From positions 62,001 through 126,000 of the forward strand of contig NZ_FNBW01000008.1 in NCBI RefSeq assembly GCF_900102465.1: a DNA stretch of 64,000 bases, read 5' to 3'. The notes below the pieces were generated by a model. The model was not told the DNA's origin and did not search any database. It saw only the letters and a program-made list of their open reading frames with translations. The position numbers were made by a program, and so were the translations under genes. Origin of the DNA: Thalassobaculum litoreum DSM 18839. Its GTDB lineage: Bacteria; Pseudomonadota; Alphaproteobacteria; Thalassobaculales; Thalassobaculaceae. Positions 29,107 through 37,669 of this stretch are shown in pieces (position 1 is the first letter of the stretch; each line of letters begins with the position of its first letter).

Positions 29107-30915
29107 GTGAGCGACAGCACCGGCTCCAGCACTGCCCGCACATCCCATCCGGAGGACCGGCCGAAGGGCCGCGACCTCGCCGTACTGAAGCGGATCGTGG
29201 GCTTCGTCGCGCCGTATCGCGGCCGGGTGGCGCTGGCGGCGGTCGCCCTGGTTACCACCGCGGCGGCGATGCTGGCCGTGGGACAGGGGCTGCGCATTCT
29301 GGTCGATCGGGGCTTCGCCAGCGGCGATCCGGGGCAGCTCGATCAGGCGCTGGTGGCGCTGATCGGTCTCGCGGTGGTCCTGTCGATCGGCACCTATTCC
29401 CGCTTCTATCTGGTCTCCTGGCTGGGCGAGCGGATCGTCGCCGACCTGCGCAACGCGATCTTCCGCCGGGTGATCGCCCTGCATCCGGGCTTCTTCGAGG
29501 TCACCCGTACCGGCGAGGTACTGTCGCGGCTGACCACCGACACCACCCTGCTGCAGTCGATCATCGGCTCCAGCGCGTCGATGGCGCTGCGCAACCTGCT
29601 GGCCCTGATCGGCGGGCTGATCATGCTGTTCATCACCAATGCCAAGCTGGCCGGCCTGCTGATGCTGGTGGTGCCGGTGATCGTGGTGCCGATCCTGGTG
29701 ATCGGACGGCGGGTGCGCCGGCTGGGGCGGGAGTCCCAGGACCGGGTCGCCGATATCGGCGCCTATGCCGATGAGAGCCTCGGCGCGATCCGTACCGTAC
29801 AGGCCTTCACCCACGAAGCGGAGGACCGGCAGCGCTTCGGCCGCGAGGTGACCAACGCCTTCGCCACCGCCATCCGGCGCATCCACCTGCGTGGCCTGCT
29901 GTCCTCCACGGTGATCCTGCTGGTCTTCGCGTCGGTCGGCTTCGTGCTCTGGGTCGGCGGCAACGATGTCATGGCCGGCCGCATGTCGGCGGGCGAGCTG
30001 ACCGCCTTCGTGTTCTACGGCGTCACCGTCGCCTTCTCGGTCGGCATCATCTCCGAGGTCTATGGCGAGCTGCTGCGCGCCGCCGGCGCGACCGAACGGC
30101 TGGTCGAGCTGCTGGAGGCGGAGCCGGAGATCCGGGCGCCCGAACACCCGGTCGCCCTGCCGTCGCCGGCGGAAGGACGGGTGGCGTTCGAGCATGTGGT
30201 GTTCCGTTATCCTTCGCGGCCTGAGACCTCCGCACTCAACGATTTCTCCCTCACGGTCTCCCCAGGGGAGACCGTGGCGCTGGTCGGCCCGTCCGGGGCC
30301 GGCAAGACGACGGTGTTCCAGCTTCTGCTGCGGTTCTACGACCCGGCCCAGGGGCGGGTGGTGATCGACGGCGTGGATGCCCGCACCGCCGAGCCGACGG
30401 ATCTGCGCCGCCGCATCGCCCTGGTCTCCCAGGATCCGGTCGTGTTCGCCGCCAGCGCGATGGAGAACATCCGCTACGGCCGGCCCGACGCCACCGACGC
30501 CGAGGTGATCGCCGCCGCCCGCGACGCCGCCGCCCACGACTTCATCACCACCCTGCCGGATGGCTATGACAGCTTCCTGGGCGAGAAGGGCGTGCGCCTG
30601 TCCGGTGGCGAGCGCCAGCGCATCTCCATCGCCCGCGCCCTGCTGCGGGACCCGGCCATCCTGCTGCTGGACGAGGCGACCAGCGCGCTGGATGCCGAGA
30701 ACGAGCGGCTCGTGCAGAACGCGCTCGACCGGCTGATGCAGGGCCGCACGACCCTGGTGATCGCCCACCGCCTGGCCACGGTGGTCGAGGCCGACCGGAT
30801 CTGCGTGATCGAGACGGGACGGCTGGTCGCCGACGGCCCGCATGCGGAACTGATGCGCTCCAGCCCGCTCTACCGCCGGCTGGCGGAGCTGCAGTTCGGC
30901 TCCTCCTCCACCTAG
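29107..30915 (+). CDS. ABC exporter, fused membrane and ATPase domains (MsbA-like)
   Basis: About 602 residues: an N-terminal six-helix exporter domain (about 30-320) and a C-terminal ABC ATPase with GPSGAGKT, LSGGERQR, ILLLDEATSALD and VIAHRLATV. It is a half-transporter that must dimerise. The sequence falls in the broad MsbA/multidrug group; the substrate (lipid or drug) is open. I use the GTG at 29107 (VSDSTGSS); a TTG 12 codons earlier is possible. No operon partner. Confidence 0.85.
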   Translation: MSDSTGSSTARTSHPEDRPKGRDLAVLKRIVGFVAPYRGRVALAAVALVTTAAAMLAVGQGLRILVDRGFASGDPGQLDQALVALIGLAVVLSIGTYSRFYLVSWLGERIVADLRNAIFRRVIALHPGFFEVTRTGEVLSRLTTDTTLLQSIIGSSASMALRNLLALIGGLIMLFITNAKLAGLLMLVVPVIVVPILVIGRRVRRLGRESQDRVADIGAYADESLGAIRTVQAFTHEAEDRQRFGREVTNAFATAIRRIHLRGLLSSTVILLVFASVGFVLWVGGNDVMAGRMSAGELTAFVFYGVTVAFSVGIISEVYGELLRAAGATERLVELLEAEPEIRAPEHPVALPSPAEGRVAFEHVVFRYPSRPETSALNDFSLTVSPGETVALVGPSGAGKTTVFQLLLRFYDPAQGRVVIDGVDARTAEPTDLRRRIALVSQDPVVFAASAMENIRYGRPDATDAEVIAAARDAAAHDFITTLPDGYDSFLGEKGVRLSGGERQRISIARALLRDPAILLLDEATSALDAENERLVQNALDRLMQGRTTLVIAHRLATVVEADRICVIETGRLVADGPHAELMRSSPLYRRLAELQFGSSST

Positions 30916-30998
30916 AGCAGATCGTGCGGTGACGGGCCCCCTCCGCACCGCAGTGCAGGCTGACCTGTAGGCCCAGGGCCGGGAAGGGGTGGGGGAAG

Positions 30999-32450
30999 CT
31001 ACTTCCGCCAGAAGGTCGGGGTGATCAGCACCAGCACGGTGAACAGCTCCAGCCGCCCCAGCAGCATGGCGAAGCACAGCAGCCATTTGGCCGCGTCGGG
31101 CAGCGGGTCGAAATTGCCCGCCGGGCCGATGATCGGACCGAGCCCCGGGCCGACGTTGCTGATCGCGGTGGCCGAGCCTGACATGGCGGTGATGAAGTCC
31201 AGCCCCATGGCCGCCAGCGCCATGGCGACCAGACCGAAGCACAGGATGTAGAGGAAGAAGAACCCCATCACCGCCTCGGAAACGGCTTCCGGAATGGGCT
31301 TGCGGTTGTAGTAGGGGATGAACACGCCGTGCGGCCGCAGCAGCCGGGCCAACTGGACCTTGGCGGTGGCGTAGAGCACCTGGAAGCGGAAGATCTTGAT
31401 GCCGCAGGTCGTCGAGCCGGCGCAGCCGCCGACGAACATCAGGATCAGCATCATGGTCGTCACGAACCCGCCCCAGGCGCCGAAATCCGTCGTGGCGTAG
31501 CCGGTGCCGGTGATCACGGAGACCACATTGAAGGCGGCGTAGCGCAGGGCGTCTTGGCTGCCGAGGCCGATCTGCGTCAGGATCCAGAGCGTGACCAGCG
31601 CCACGCAGATCATCACGATGCTGAGGAACCAGCGCACCTGGCTGTCGCGCAGGATGCTGCGGGTGTCGCCGCGGGCGATCCGCAGATAGTGCACGAAGGG
31701 CAGGCTGCCGACGATCATGCCGACGGTGATGATCCAGTCGATCGCCGGGGTGTTGAAATAGCCGACCGACGCGTCCTTGGTCGAATACCCGCCGGTGGCG
31801 ATGGTAGTCATCGCGTGGGCGACCGCGTCGAAGCCGTCCATCCCGGCGAGCCACAACGCCACCGCGCAGACGAAGGTGAGGCCGAGATACAGGCTGCCGA
31901 TGCCGCCGGCCAACTGGGCCGCGCGGGGCAGCACCTTGTCCGGCGCGTCGAACGCCTCGGTCACGAAGAGCTGCATGCCGCCGACGCTCAGCATCGGCAG
32001 CACGGCCAGGGCCATGACGATGATACCGATGCCGCCGAGCCACTGAAGCAGGGCGCGCCAGAGCAGGATGCCCGGGGGCGCGGCATCGAGGTTGTCGATC
32101 ACCGTCGCGCCGGTGGTTGTCACCCCGGACATCGACTCGAAGAACGCGTCGGCCGCCGACATGTCGAGTTCCGAAAAGGCGAAGGGCAGGGAGCCGAAGG
32201 CGGCGATGGAAACCCAGCTCATCGTGGTCAGCACGAAGGCCTGGCGCAGGCCGAGCTTCGCCCCCCGCACCGTGCGGGTGGCCAGCATCATGGACACGCC
32301 GATGAACAGGGTGATTCCGGCGGCGCCGAGGAACACCTGCCAGTCCGGGTGCTCCGTCGCCAGATCCACCGCAGCCGGCACGCACATGGCGACCGCCAGG
32401 AACGTCAGCAGCAAGCCGACGATGAAAAAGACCGGTCCAAAATCGATCAC
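30999..32450 (-). CDS. trkH: TrkH family potassium uptake protein
   Basis: A 483-residue potassium transporter with four membrane-pore-membrane repeats. Selectivity segments include MSGVTTTGATVID, TIATGGYSTKDAS, VSVITGTGYATTDFG and TAMSGSATAISNVGPGLG. The first helices lie in IDFGPVFFIVGLLLTFLAVAMCVPA. The start is a GTG at 32450. TrkH works with a cytoplasmic TrkA gate, not present in the window. Confidence 0.92.
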   Translation of the reverse strand: MIDFGPVFFIVGLLLTFLAVAMCVPAAVDLATEHPDWQVFLGAAGITLFIGVSMMLATRTVRGAKLGLRQAFVLTTMSWVSIAAFGSLPFAFSELDMSAADAFFESMSGVTTTGATVIDNLDAAPPGILLWRALLQWLGGIGIIVMALAVLPMLSVGGMQLFVTEAFDAPDKVLPRAAQLAGGIGSLYLGLTFVCAVALWLAGMDGFDAVAHAMTTIATGGYSTKDASVGYFNTPAIDWIITVGMIVGSLPFVHYLRIARGDTRSILRDSQVRWFLSIVMICVALVTLWILTQIGLGSQDALRYAAFNVVSVITGTGYATTDFGAWGGFVTTMMLILMFVGGCAGSTTCGIKIFRFQVLYATAKVQLARLLRPHGVFIPYYNRKPIPEAVSEAVMGFFFLYILCFGLVAMALAAMGLDFITAMSGSATAISNVGPGLGPIIGPAGNFDPLPDAAKWLLCFAMLLGRLELFTVLVLITPTFWRK

Positions 32451-32539
32451 GCGGTTCCTGCCGGAAGGGTGGTCAGACCGGCGGGATGATCGGCCATCCC
32501 CGCCGGGCTGTCCACCGGGGCGGGAACCGACGGATCAGC

Positions 32540-32683
32540 CTAGCCCTCCGGCGCGCGCCATCGGGACAGCGGCATGATCGGAAGCTCGGGACGCGGCGCG
32601 TGCGGCAGCATGACGATGTATTCCAGCGCATGCCCGTCCGGGTCGTCGAAATGCACGCGGGTCGCCGGCCCGGTCAGGAGCTC
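32540..32683 (-). pseudogene. C-terminal remnant of a glyoxalase/VOC family gene
   Basis: A 47-codon stretch with no usable start reads [20 protein letters not shown] and ends RWRAPEG at a TAG. VHFDDPDGHALEYIVML is the typical second metal-ligand end of glyoxalase/vicinal oxygen chelate proteins. The 5' part is missing: the frame runs into the 3' end of folE, which it overlaps by about 10 bases. It looks like a leftover after a deletion that fused folE to the tail of a lost gene. Confidence 0.7.
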
Positions 32684-33306
32684 TTGCCGATGAGCTGGTA
32701 GAATTCGCGCCGGCGGTCGGGATCTTCCTTGAAGCAGCCGAGCATCCGGGTGGTGACCATGCTCACACCGTGCTTGTGAACGCCGCGCGTGCTCATGCAG
32801 TGGTGTTCTGACTCGATCACCACCGCCACGCCGCGCGGCTCCAGCACCGTCTCGATCGCCTGGGCGATCTGGGCGGTCAGCCGCTCCTGGATCTGCATGC
32901 GCCTGGCATAGGCGTCGATCACCCGGGCGAGCTTGGAGATGCCGACGACACGGTCGTTCGGGAAGTAGGCCACATGGGCGGTGCCGATGATCGGCAGCAT
33001 GTGGTGCTCGCAGAAGGATTCGAAGCGCACATCGCGCAGCAGCACGATCTCGTCGTACTCCTCCACCTCCTCGAAGGTCCGGGCCAGAATCTCGGCCGGA
33101 TCGTAGAGGTAGCCGGAGAACAGCTCCTCGTAGGACTTCACCACCCGTTTCGGGGTGTCCTGAAGGCCTTCGCGGTCCGGGTTCTCGCCGACGAATTCGA
33201 TCAGCGTGCGCACGGCGCGCTCCGCCTGCTCACGCGTCGGGCGGGGGTGGGCGGGCGTGACCGTTCCGGCCTCGCTGTCTGCGAGGGCTTGGTCATAGGG
33301 GGTCAT
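32674..33306 (-). CDS. folE: GTP cyclohydrolase I
   Basis: A 210-residue FolE, first enzyme of folate (7,8-dihydroneopterin triphosphate) synthesis. Zinc-binding and active-site segments are [23 protein letters not shown] and [11 protein letters not shown]; the N-terminus has the usual acidic lead. Length is normal, though the very C-terminus (QLIGKSS) overlaps a remnant of another gene and may have been replaced. A promoter is seen about 110 bases upstream. Confidence 0.93.
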   Translation of the reverse strand: MTPYDQALADSEAGTVTPAHPRPTREQAERAVRTLIEFVGENPDREGLQDTPKRVVKSYEELFSGYLYDPAEILARTFEEVEEYDEIVLLRDVRFESFCEHHMLPIIGTAHVAYFPNDRVVGISKLARVIDAYARRMQIQERLTAQIAQAIETVLEPRGVAVVIESEHHCMSTRGVHKHGVSMVTTRMLGCFKEDPDRRREFYQLIGKSS

Positions 33307-33417
33307 GCGGGGGGTCCTTTGCTTCGGGAGGGGGTATCCCCTTGCCCCGCCTCACACGGCAGGACTTCGAGGACAGAGCCAGTAGCCGAATGTCGCCTTT
33401 CGACGCACGGTTCGAGA

Positions 33418-33447
33418 GTTATACGACGTAGCTTCCACTTGGATCAA
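33418..33447 (-). promoter_or_regulatory. Probable sigma-70 promoter of folE
   Basis: On the minus strand TTGATC (33447-33442) and TATAAC (33423-33418) are 18 bases apart, predicting a leader of about 105 bases. The -10 hexamer and spacer equal those proposed for trcR. Confidence 0.5.
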
Positions 33448-33505
33448 AGCAACCTTCGGCCGCCCTGATAAAGCATGCGTGATCGATTGCGATCCCGGAG
33501 GCGGT

Positions 33506-33898
33506 TCAGTTGGGCCGGTGGGTGTCGTGCGGGCTGTCGAGGGAGAAGGCCGGAATCGCCACGTCGAACAGGGCGCCGTCCGCGTCCTCCATGGCGTAGC
33601 TGCCGACCATCAGTCCCGACGGGGTGGAGAGCGGACAGCCGCTGGTATACTCGAAATGCTCCCCCGGACCGAGCAGGGGCTGCTCGCCGACGACGCCCGG
33701 TCCCCGGACCTCCTGGGTATGGCCGGCGGCGTCGGTGATCCGCCAGTGCCGGGTCCGCAGCCGCACGGTCTCCCGCCCGGTATTCTCGATCCGCACCTGA
33801 TAGGCCCAGACGTAGTGGTTATCCGACGGACTGGACTGTCCGTCGAGATAGACCGGGGTCACGGTCACCTGGATCTCGCGCGTGGTTTCGCTGTACAT
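33506..33898 (-). CDS. apaG: ApaG domain protein
   Basis: A 130-residue ApaG with the family stretches [48 protein letters not shown] and [11 protein letters not shown]. It forms an immunoglobulin-like fold; bacterial ApaG has been linked to Co/Mg sensitivity and binds nucleotides, but its role is unsettled. Same strand as ynjD, 85 bases further downstream. Confidence 0.92.
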   Translation of the reverse strand: MYSETTREIQVTVTPVYLDGQSSPSDNHYVWAYQVRIENTGRETVRLRTRHWRITDAAGHTQEVRGPGVVGEQPLLGPGEHFEYTSGCPLSTPSGLMVGSYAMEDADGALFDVAIPAFSLDSPHDTHRPN

Positions 33899-33983
33899 CG
33901 CCCGCCTCCTCTCGCAAGCGGCCTAAGGTGCCGTCATGCGGGGGCAAAACGCAACATCGCCGGTACAATCCGGGGCAGCGATG

Positions 33984-34616
33984 TCAGACGGCGGCCAGGT
34001 CTATGCGGGTTCCGCCCGCCGCGTCGGCATCGTCCGGATCGTGGGTGACCAGCAGGACCGGAAGGCCGCGGCGGGTCGCGTGGTCGAATACGAAGCGCCG
34101 GATGCGGTCGCGCAGGGCATGGTCCAGCCGGCTGAACGGCTCGTCGAGCAGCAGCGCGCGCGGGCGCGACAGCAGCGTGCGCATCAGCGCCACCCGGGTG
34201 CGCTGTCCGCCGGACAGGGTCGCCGGATCCCGGTCCTCGAAGCCGGCGAGTTCCGCCTCCTCCAGCGCCTCGCGGACCAGAGAGCGGCGCTCGGCCGCCG
34301 GCAGGCCGGGGGGCACACCGAACAGCAGGTTGTCGCGCACCGACAGGTGGGGAAACAGCAGGTCGTCCTGGAACAGCAGGCCGATGCCGCGGGCTTCCGG
34401 CGGCAGGTCCAGGATCGGCTCCTGGCCGATCCGCACCGTGCCGGAGGCGGTGAGCGCCGGGTCGAGCAGCCCGGCGATCAGCGACAGCAGGGAGGACTTG
34501 CCCGACCCGCTCGGTCCCATCACGGCGGTGACGTCGCCCGGGGAAACGGTGAGGGTGAGGGGGGCGAAGAGCGGCCGGCCGCCGATCGACAGCGACACGC
34601 CCTCCAGTCGGAGCAC
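33984..34616 (-). CDS. ynjD: ABC transporter ATP-binding protein, YnjD type
   Basis: About 210 residues with Walker A GPSGSGKSS, Q-loop GLLFQDDLLFPHLSVRDNLLFG, signature LSGGQRTR and Walker B ALLLDEPFSRLDH. It matches YnjD, the ATPase of the YnjBCD importer, whose other subunits lie on the opposite strand at 36248 and 37670. The GTG at 34616 (VLRLEGVSLSIGG) is preferred: it has a G-rich site upstream, and family members start at this point. A TTG at 34643 would overlap the RTX stop. Now sits directly behind an unrelated RTX gene. Confidence 0.82.
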   Translation of the reverse strand: MLRLEGVSLSIGGRPLFAPLTLTVSPGDVTAVMGPSGSGKSSLLSLIAGLLDPALTASGTVRIGQEPILDLPPEARGIGLLFQDDLLFPHLSVRDNLLFGVPPGLPAAERRSLVREALEEAELAGFEDRDPATLSGGQRTRVALMRTLLSRPRALLLDEPFSRLDHALRDRIRRFVFDHATRRGLPVLLVTHDPDDADAAGGTRIDLAAV

Positions 34617-34635
34617 GCCGGCTTCCGCCCCCGGC

Positions 34636-35856
34636 TCAGCCAATCGTGAACCAGTCGCTGGTGATCGACGCCGCGGCGACCCCGGTCAGGGTGACGGTGG
34701 CGCCGCTCGACAGGGTGACGAGCGCGCCGCCGGAGGCGTCGGCGGTGGTGTAGGTCACGCTCGAGGCGATCGCCAGCTTGTCGCCGTCGGCGAAGGAGAA
34801 GTCGCTGATCGTGTCGGCGCCCGAGCCGACGACGAGGCCGAAGGTGTCGGCGCCCGAGCCGCCGGCCATCACGTCGTTGCCCAGATTGCCGGCCAGAAAA
34901 TCCGCGCCGGCCCCGCCGGACAGGGTGTCGTTGCCCTGACCGCCGTACAGGCTGTCGGCATCGGCATTACCCCAGATCCCGTCGTCGGCGACGTTGCCGT
35001 ACAGCACGTCGGCCCCGGCGCCGCCGCTCAGCACGTCGGCGTCCCGGCCGCCGAACGCGGTATCGGCACCGTTGTCGCCGTCGAGGGAGTCGGCGCCGAC
35101 ATTGCCGTAGAGCACGTCGTTGTCCTCGCCGCCATGGATCGAATCCCCGTCCTGGCCGCCGAACAGCACATCCGCGCCGCTGTTGCCGAAGAGCACGTCG
35201 ATGCCGGTATTGCCGTAGAGGTAGTCGACACTGTCGCCGCCGTTCAGGGTGTCGGCGCCGGCATTGCCCATCAGGGTGTCGTTGCCGGCCCCGCCGCTGA
35301 TCGTGTCGGCGCCGCGGCCGCCGAAGACCGAGTCGTTGGCCGCCCCGCCCAGCAGCAGATCGTCGCCGATATTGCCGTAGATGATGTCGTTGTCGGCGCC
35401 GCCGGACAGGCTGTCGTTGCCGTCGCCGCCCACCAGGGTGTCGAGCCCGTTGCCGCCGAGGATGACGTCGTCGCCGTTGCCCGCGCCCCCGGCCAGGCTG
35501 TCGTTGCCGTTGCCCCCGGTCAGCGTGTCGTCGTCCGGGCCGCCGGTGGCCGTGTCCGCGGCTTCCGACAGGGTGACGTTGGCCTTGAGCTGCGTACCGG
35601 TGAACTCGGCCGCGGTGAAGGAAACGCCGATCGTGCTGGTGACCGTGAGGGTCACCGTGCCGCTGGTATTGGACAGGACCGTCGCGGGAAGGGAAATCGC
35701 GTGGGCGGCGTTCGAGGTGATCGCGATCGTCGAATAGCCGACGACGTTGTTCAGCGTCGCGCTGACCAGAGTTCCGGAGGTGATGTTGAGGATGTCTGTA
35801 CCGCTGCCGTCGGCGATGCCGCTCAGACCGCTAACCGAAGTATTCACCGTAGCCAT
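34636..35856 (-). CDS. RTX-type calcium-binding repeat protein
   Basis: A 406-residue secreted-type protein. An N-terminal serine/threonine-rich beta region (1-105) precedes about 24 glycine-aspartate nonapeptides of the form GGxGxDxLx (about 108-340), and the C-terminus ends in a short beta segment (SDWFTIG). Several blocks repeat with a 36-residue period marked by LYGN. Such proteins are usually exported by type I systems through a C-terminal signal, and the repeats fold on calcium outside the cell. No secretion genes are near. No enzymatic domain is seen. Confidence 0.85.
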   Translation of the reverse strand: MATVNTSVSGLSGIADGSGTDILNITSGTLVSATLNNVVGYSTIAITSNAAHAISLPATVLSNTSGTVTLTVTSTIGVSFTAAEFTGTQLKANVTLSEAADTATGGPDDDTLTGGNGNDSLAGGAGNGDDVILGGNGLDTLVGGDGNDSLSGGADNDIIYGNIGDDLLLGGAANDSVFGGRGADTISGGAGNDTLMGNAGADTLNGGDSVDYLYGNTGIDVLFGNSGADVLFGGQDGDSIHGGEDNDVLYGNVGADSLDGDNGADTAFGGRDADVLSGGAGADVLYGNVADDGIWGNADADSLYGGQGNDTLSGGAGADFLAGNLGNDVMAGGSGADTFGLVVGSGADTISDFSFADGDKLAIASSVTYTTADASGGALVTLSSGATVTLTGVAAASITSDWFTIG

Positions 35857-35918
35857 GGCTTTCCCAGTTCTGTGAGATAACGGCTTTTTGCCGAGCCAAT
35901 AGTCTTTCAGAACAACCG

Positions 35919-35948
35919 GTTATCATAGGTGTCTTGCATTGTCATCAA
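35919..35948 (-). promoter_or_regulatory. Possible promoter of the RTX gene
   Basis: On the minus strand TTGATG (35948-35943) and GATAAC (35924-35919) are 18 bases apart, about 65 bases upstream of the RTX start codon. Confidence 0.35.
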
Positions 35949-36004
35949 TCGAGGTGAAGGTCCTTGCGCCGGATCGCGTCTTGGCGCATGTTCTGCGTCC
36001 CGGC

Positions 36005-36079
36005 GCGGGTGTAGTTCAGTGGTAGAACGACAGCTTCCCAAGCTGTATGTCGTGGGTTCGATTCCCATCACCCGCTCCA
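36005..36079 (+). tRNA. tRNA-Gly (anticodon CCC)
   Basis: Full cloverleaf: acceptor GCGGGTG paired with CACCCGC, D-arm GTTCAGTGGTAGAAC, anticodon stem ACAGC/GCTGT with loop TTCCCAA (anticodon CCC), T-arm GTGGG TTCGATT CCCAT, discriminator T and encoded CCA. Lies between the RTX gene and ynjB. Confidence 0.95.
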
Positions 36080-36247
36080 TATGCCCCTCTCGGGCCGCCG
36101 GAACCTCCGTCATGGCCATGTGTTGCGCGGATGCAACGCTTCCGCTGAAACCGACCTGTTCCAGATGTGATCTGCGTCTGGACGCCCGCCGCGGTTAGGA
36201 TCGCCGGGTCGTATGCCTCTTCGCTCGCCCTGTGACGGGAGCCGGTC

Positions 36248-37465
36248 ATGATCCTCTGGCGCACTGCCTTCGTCCTGCTCCTGTTCGCGCTGGCCCTGCC
36301 GGCCGGCCGGGGCCAGTCGGCGGAAACCCGACCCTGGGACGAGATCGTCGCCGCGGCGGAGGGACAGACGGTCCACTTCAACGCCTGGGGCGGCGACGCG
36401 CGGATCAACGCCTATATCGTCTGGGCCGGCGAGCGCTTGAAGGCGCTCTACGGCATCGACCTGGTGCAGGTGAAGCTGTCCGATACCGGCGACGCGGTCA
36501 GCCGGGTCCTGGCGGAAAAGACCGCCGGGCGCGACAGCGGCGGGTCAATCGACCTGATCTGGATCAACGGCGAGAACTTCGCTGCGATGAAGGCCAACGG
36601 CCTGCTGCACGGGCCGTGGGTGGCGACGGCGCCGAACTTCGCGCTGGTGGACGTGGCCGGCAAGCCGACCACCGTGACCGATTTCTCGGTGCCGACCGAC
36701 GGGCTGGAAGCGCCCTGGGGCATGGCCCAGTTCACGATGATGGTCGACACCGCTTATGTGGACGCTCCGCCCCGCACGGCGGCGGCCCTGCTGGACTGGG
36801 TCCAGGCCAATCCGGGCCGCTTCACCTATCCCCAGCCGCCGGATTTTCTCGGCACCACCTTCCTGAAACAGCTTCTGGCGATGCGGGTGGCGACGCCGGC
36901 GGTGCTGGCCGACCCTCTGGACGAGGCGGCGGCCCGCTCGGTGACGGCCCCCCTCTGGGCCTATCTGGACACCCTGCACCCGCATCTGTGGCGCGACGGC
37001 CGGTCCTTTCCCAAGGATGCCGGCGCCCTGCGGCGGTTGCTGGGCGACGGCGAGATCAGCTTCGCCTTCGACTTCAACCCGGCGCGGGCCAGTGCGGCGA
37101 TCGAGGCGGGCGAACTGCCGGACACGGTGCGCACCTACGTCTTCGACGGCGGCACCATCGGCAACACGCATTTCCTCGCCGTCCCGTTCAACGCGGCGGC
37201 GAAGGAGGGTGCCATGGTGGTGGCGGATTTCCTGATGTCGGCGGAGGCACAGATCCGCAAGCAGGACCCGCGGGTCTGGGGCGATTTCACCGTGCTGGAC
37301 GTGGCGGGCCTGCCGGCGGCCGACCGGAAGGCCTTTGCCGCCCTGCCGCTGGGAGTGGCCACCCTGTCGCCTGAGGAACTCGGCCCGGTGCTCCCCGAAC
37401 CCCATCCGAGTTGGGTCGCCTGGCTGGAGGCGGAATGGGAGCGCCGCTACGTCGCGGGGCGGTAG
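36248..37465 (+). CDS. ynjB: ABC transporter substrate-binding protein, YnjB type
   Basis: A 405-residue exported binding protein. Signal peptide about 1-25 (FVLLLFALALPAGRG); mature part has the YnjB-like features GGDARINAYIVWAGERLK, IDLIWINGENFAAMK and FAFDFNPARASAAIE. YnjB belongs to the COG4134 periplasmic group with an unproven ligand, sometimes proposed as thiamine or an organic metabolite. ATG at 36248 after GGGAG. Followed by ynjC after a repeat-containing gap; the ATPase is on the other strand. Confidence 0.82.
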   Translation: MILWRTAFVLLLFALALPAGRGQSAETRPWDEIVAAAEGQTVHFNAWGGDARINAYIVWAGERLKALYGIDLVQVKLSDTGDAVSRVLAEKTAGRDSGGSIDLIWINGENFAAMKANGLLHGPWVATAPNFALVDVAGKPTTVTDFSVPTDGLEAPWGMAQFTMMVDTAYVDAPPRTAAALLDWVQANPGRFTYPQPPDFLGTTFLKQLLAMRVATPAVLADPLDEAAARSVTAPLWAYLDTLHPHLWRDGRSFPKDAGALRRLLGDGEISFAFDFNPARASAAIEAGELPDTVRTYVFDGGTIGNTHFLAVPFNAAAKEGAMVVADFLMSAEAQIRKQDPRVWGDFTVLDVAGLPAADRKAFAALPLGVATLSPEELGPVLPEPHPSWVAWLEAEWERRYVAGR

Positions 37466-37501
37466 GGGTGAACGTCGCCGAGTCTTCCATCCTTTTCAAC
37501 A

Positions 37502-37610
37502 CTCCCCGGCCTTTTGCCGGGGCAAGGCGTGCGGTCGCTTCGACTGCCGGGCGAAGGGTCCGGAACGCCCGTCTCAGCCCAACCGCTCGCCCCGGCACAG
37601 GGCCGGGGAG
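37502..37610. repeat. Dispersed GC-rich palindromic repeat, copy 2
   Basis: Ends in hairpins built from CCCCGGCC / GCCGGGG arms (37504-37522 and 37590-37608) and carries GGAACGCCCGT in the centre, as in copy 1 at 26483-26590. Lies between ynjB and ynjC. Confidence 0.65.
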
Positions 37611-37669
37611 TGATCGAGGAGGCTGGCGATGAGAAAGGCTGTCCCCGGTTCCGGTTCCAGGCCCCGCCG

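Noticed and set aside
29101-32385. 1094-codon open frame on the minus strand
   Set aside because: Runs through both the ABC exporter and trkH in wrong frames; no domain, so a compositional artefact.
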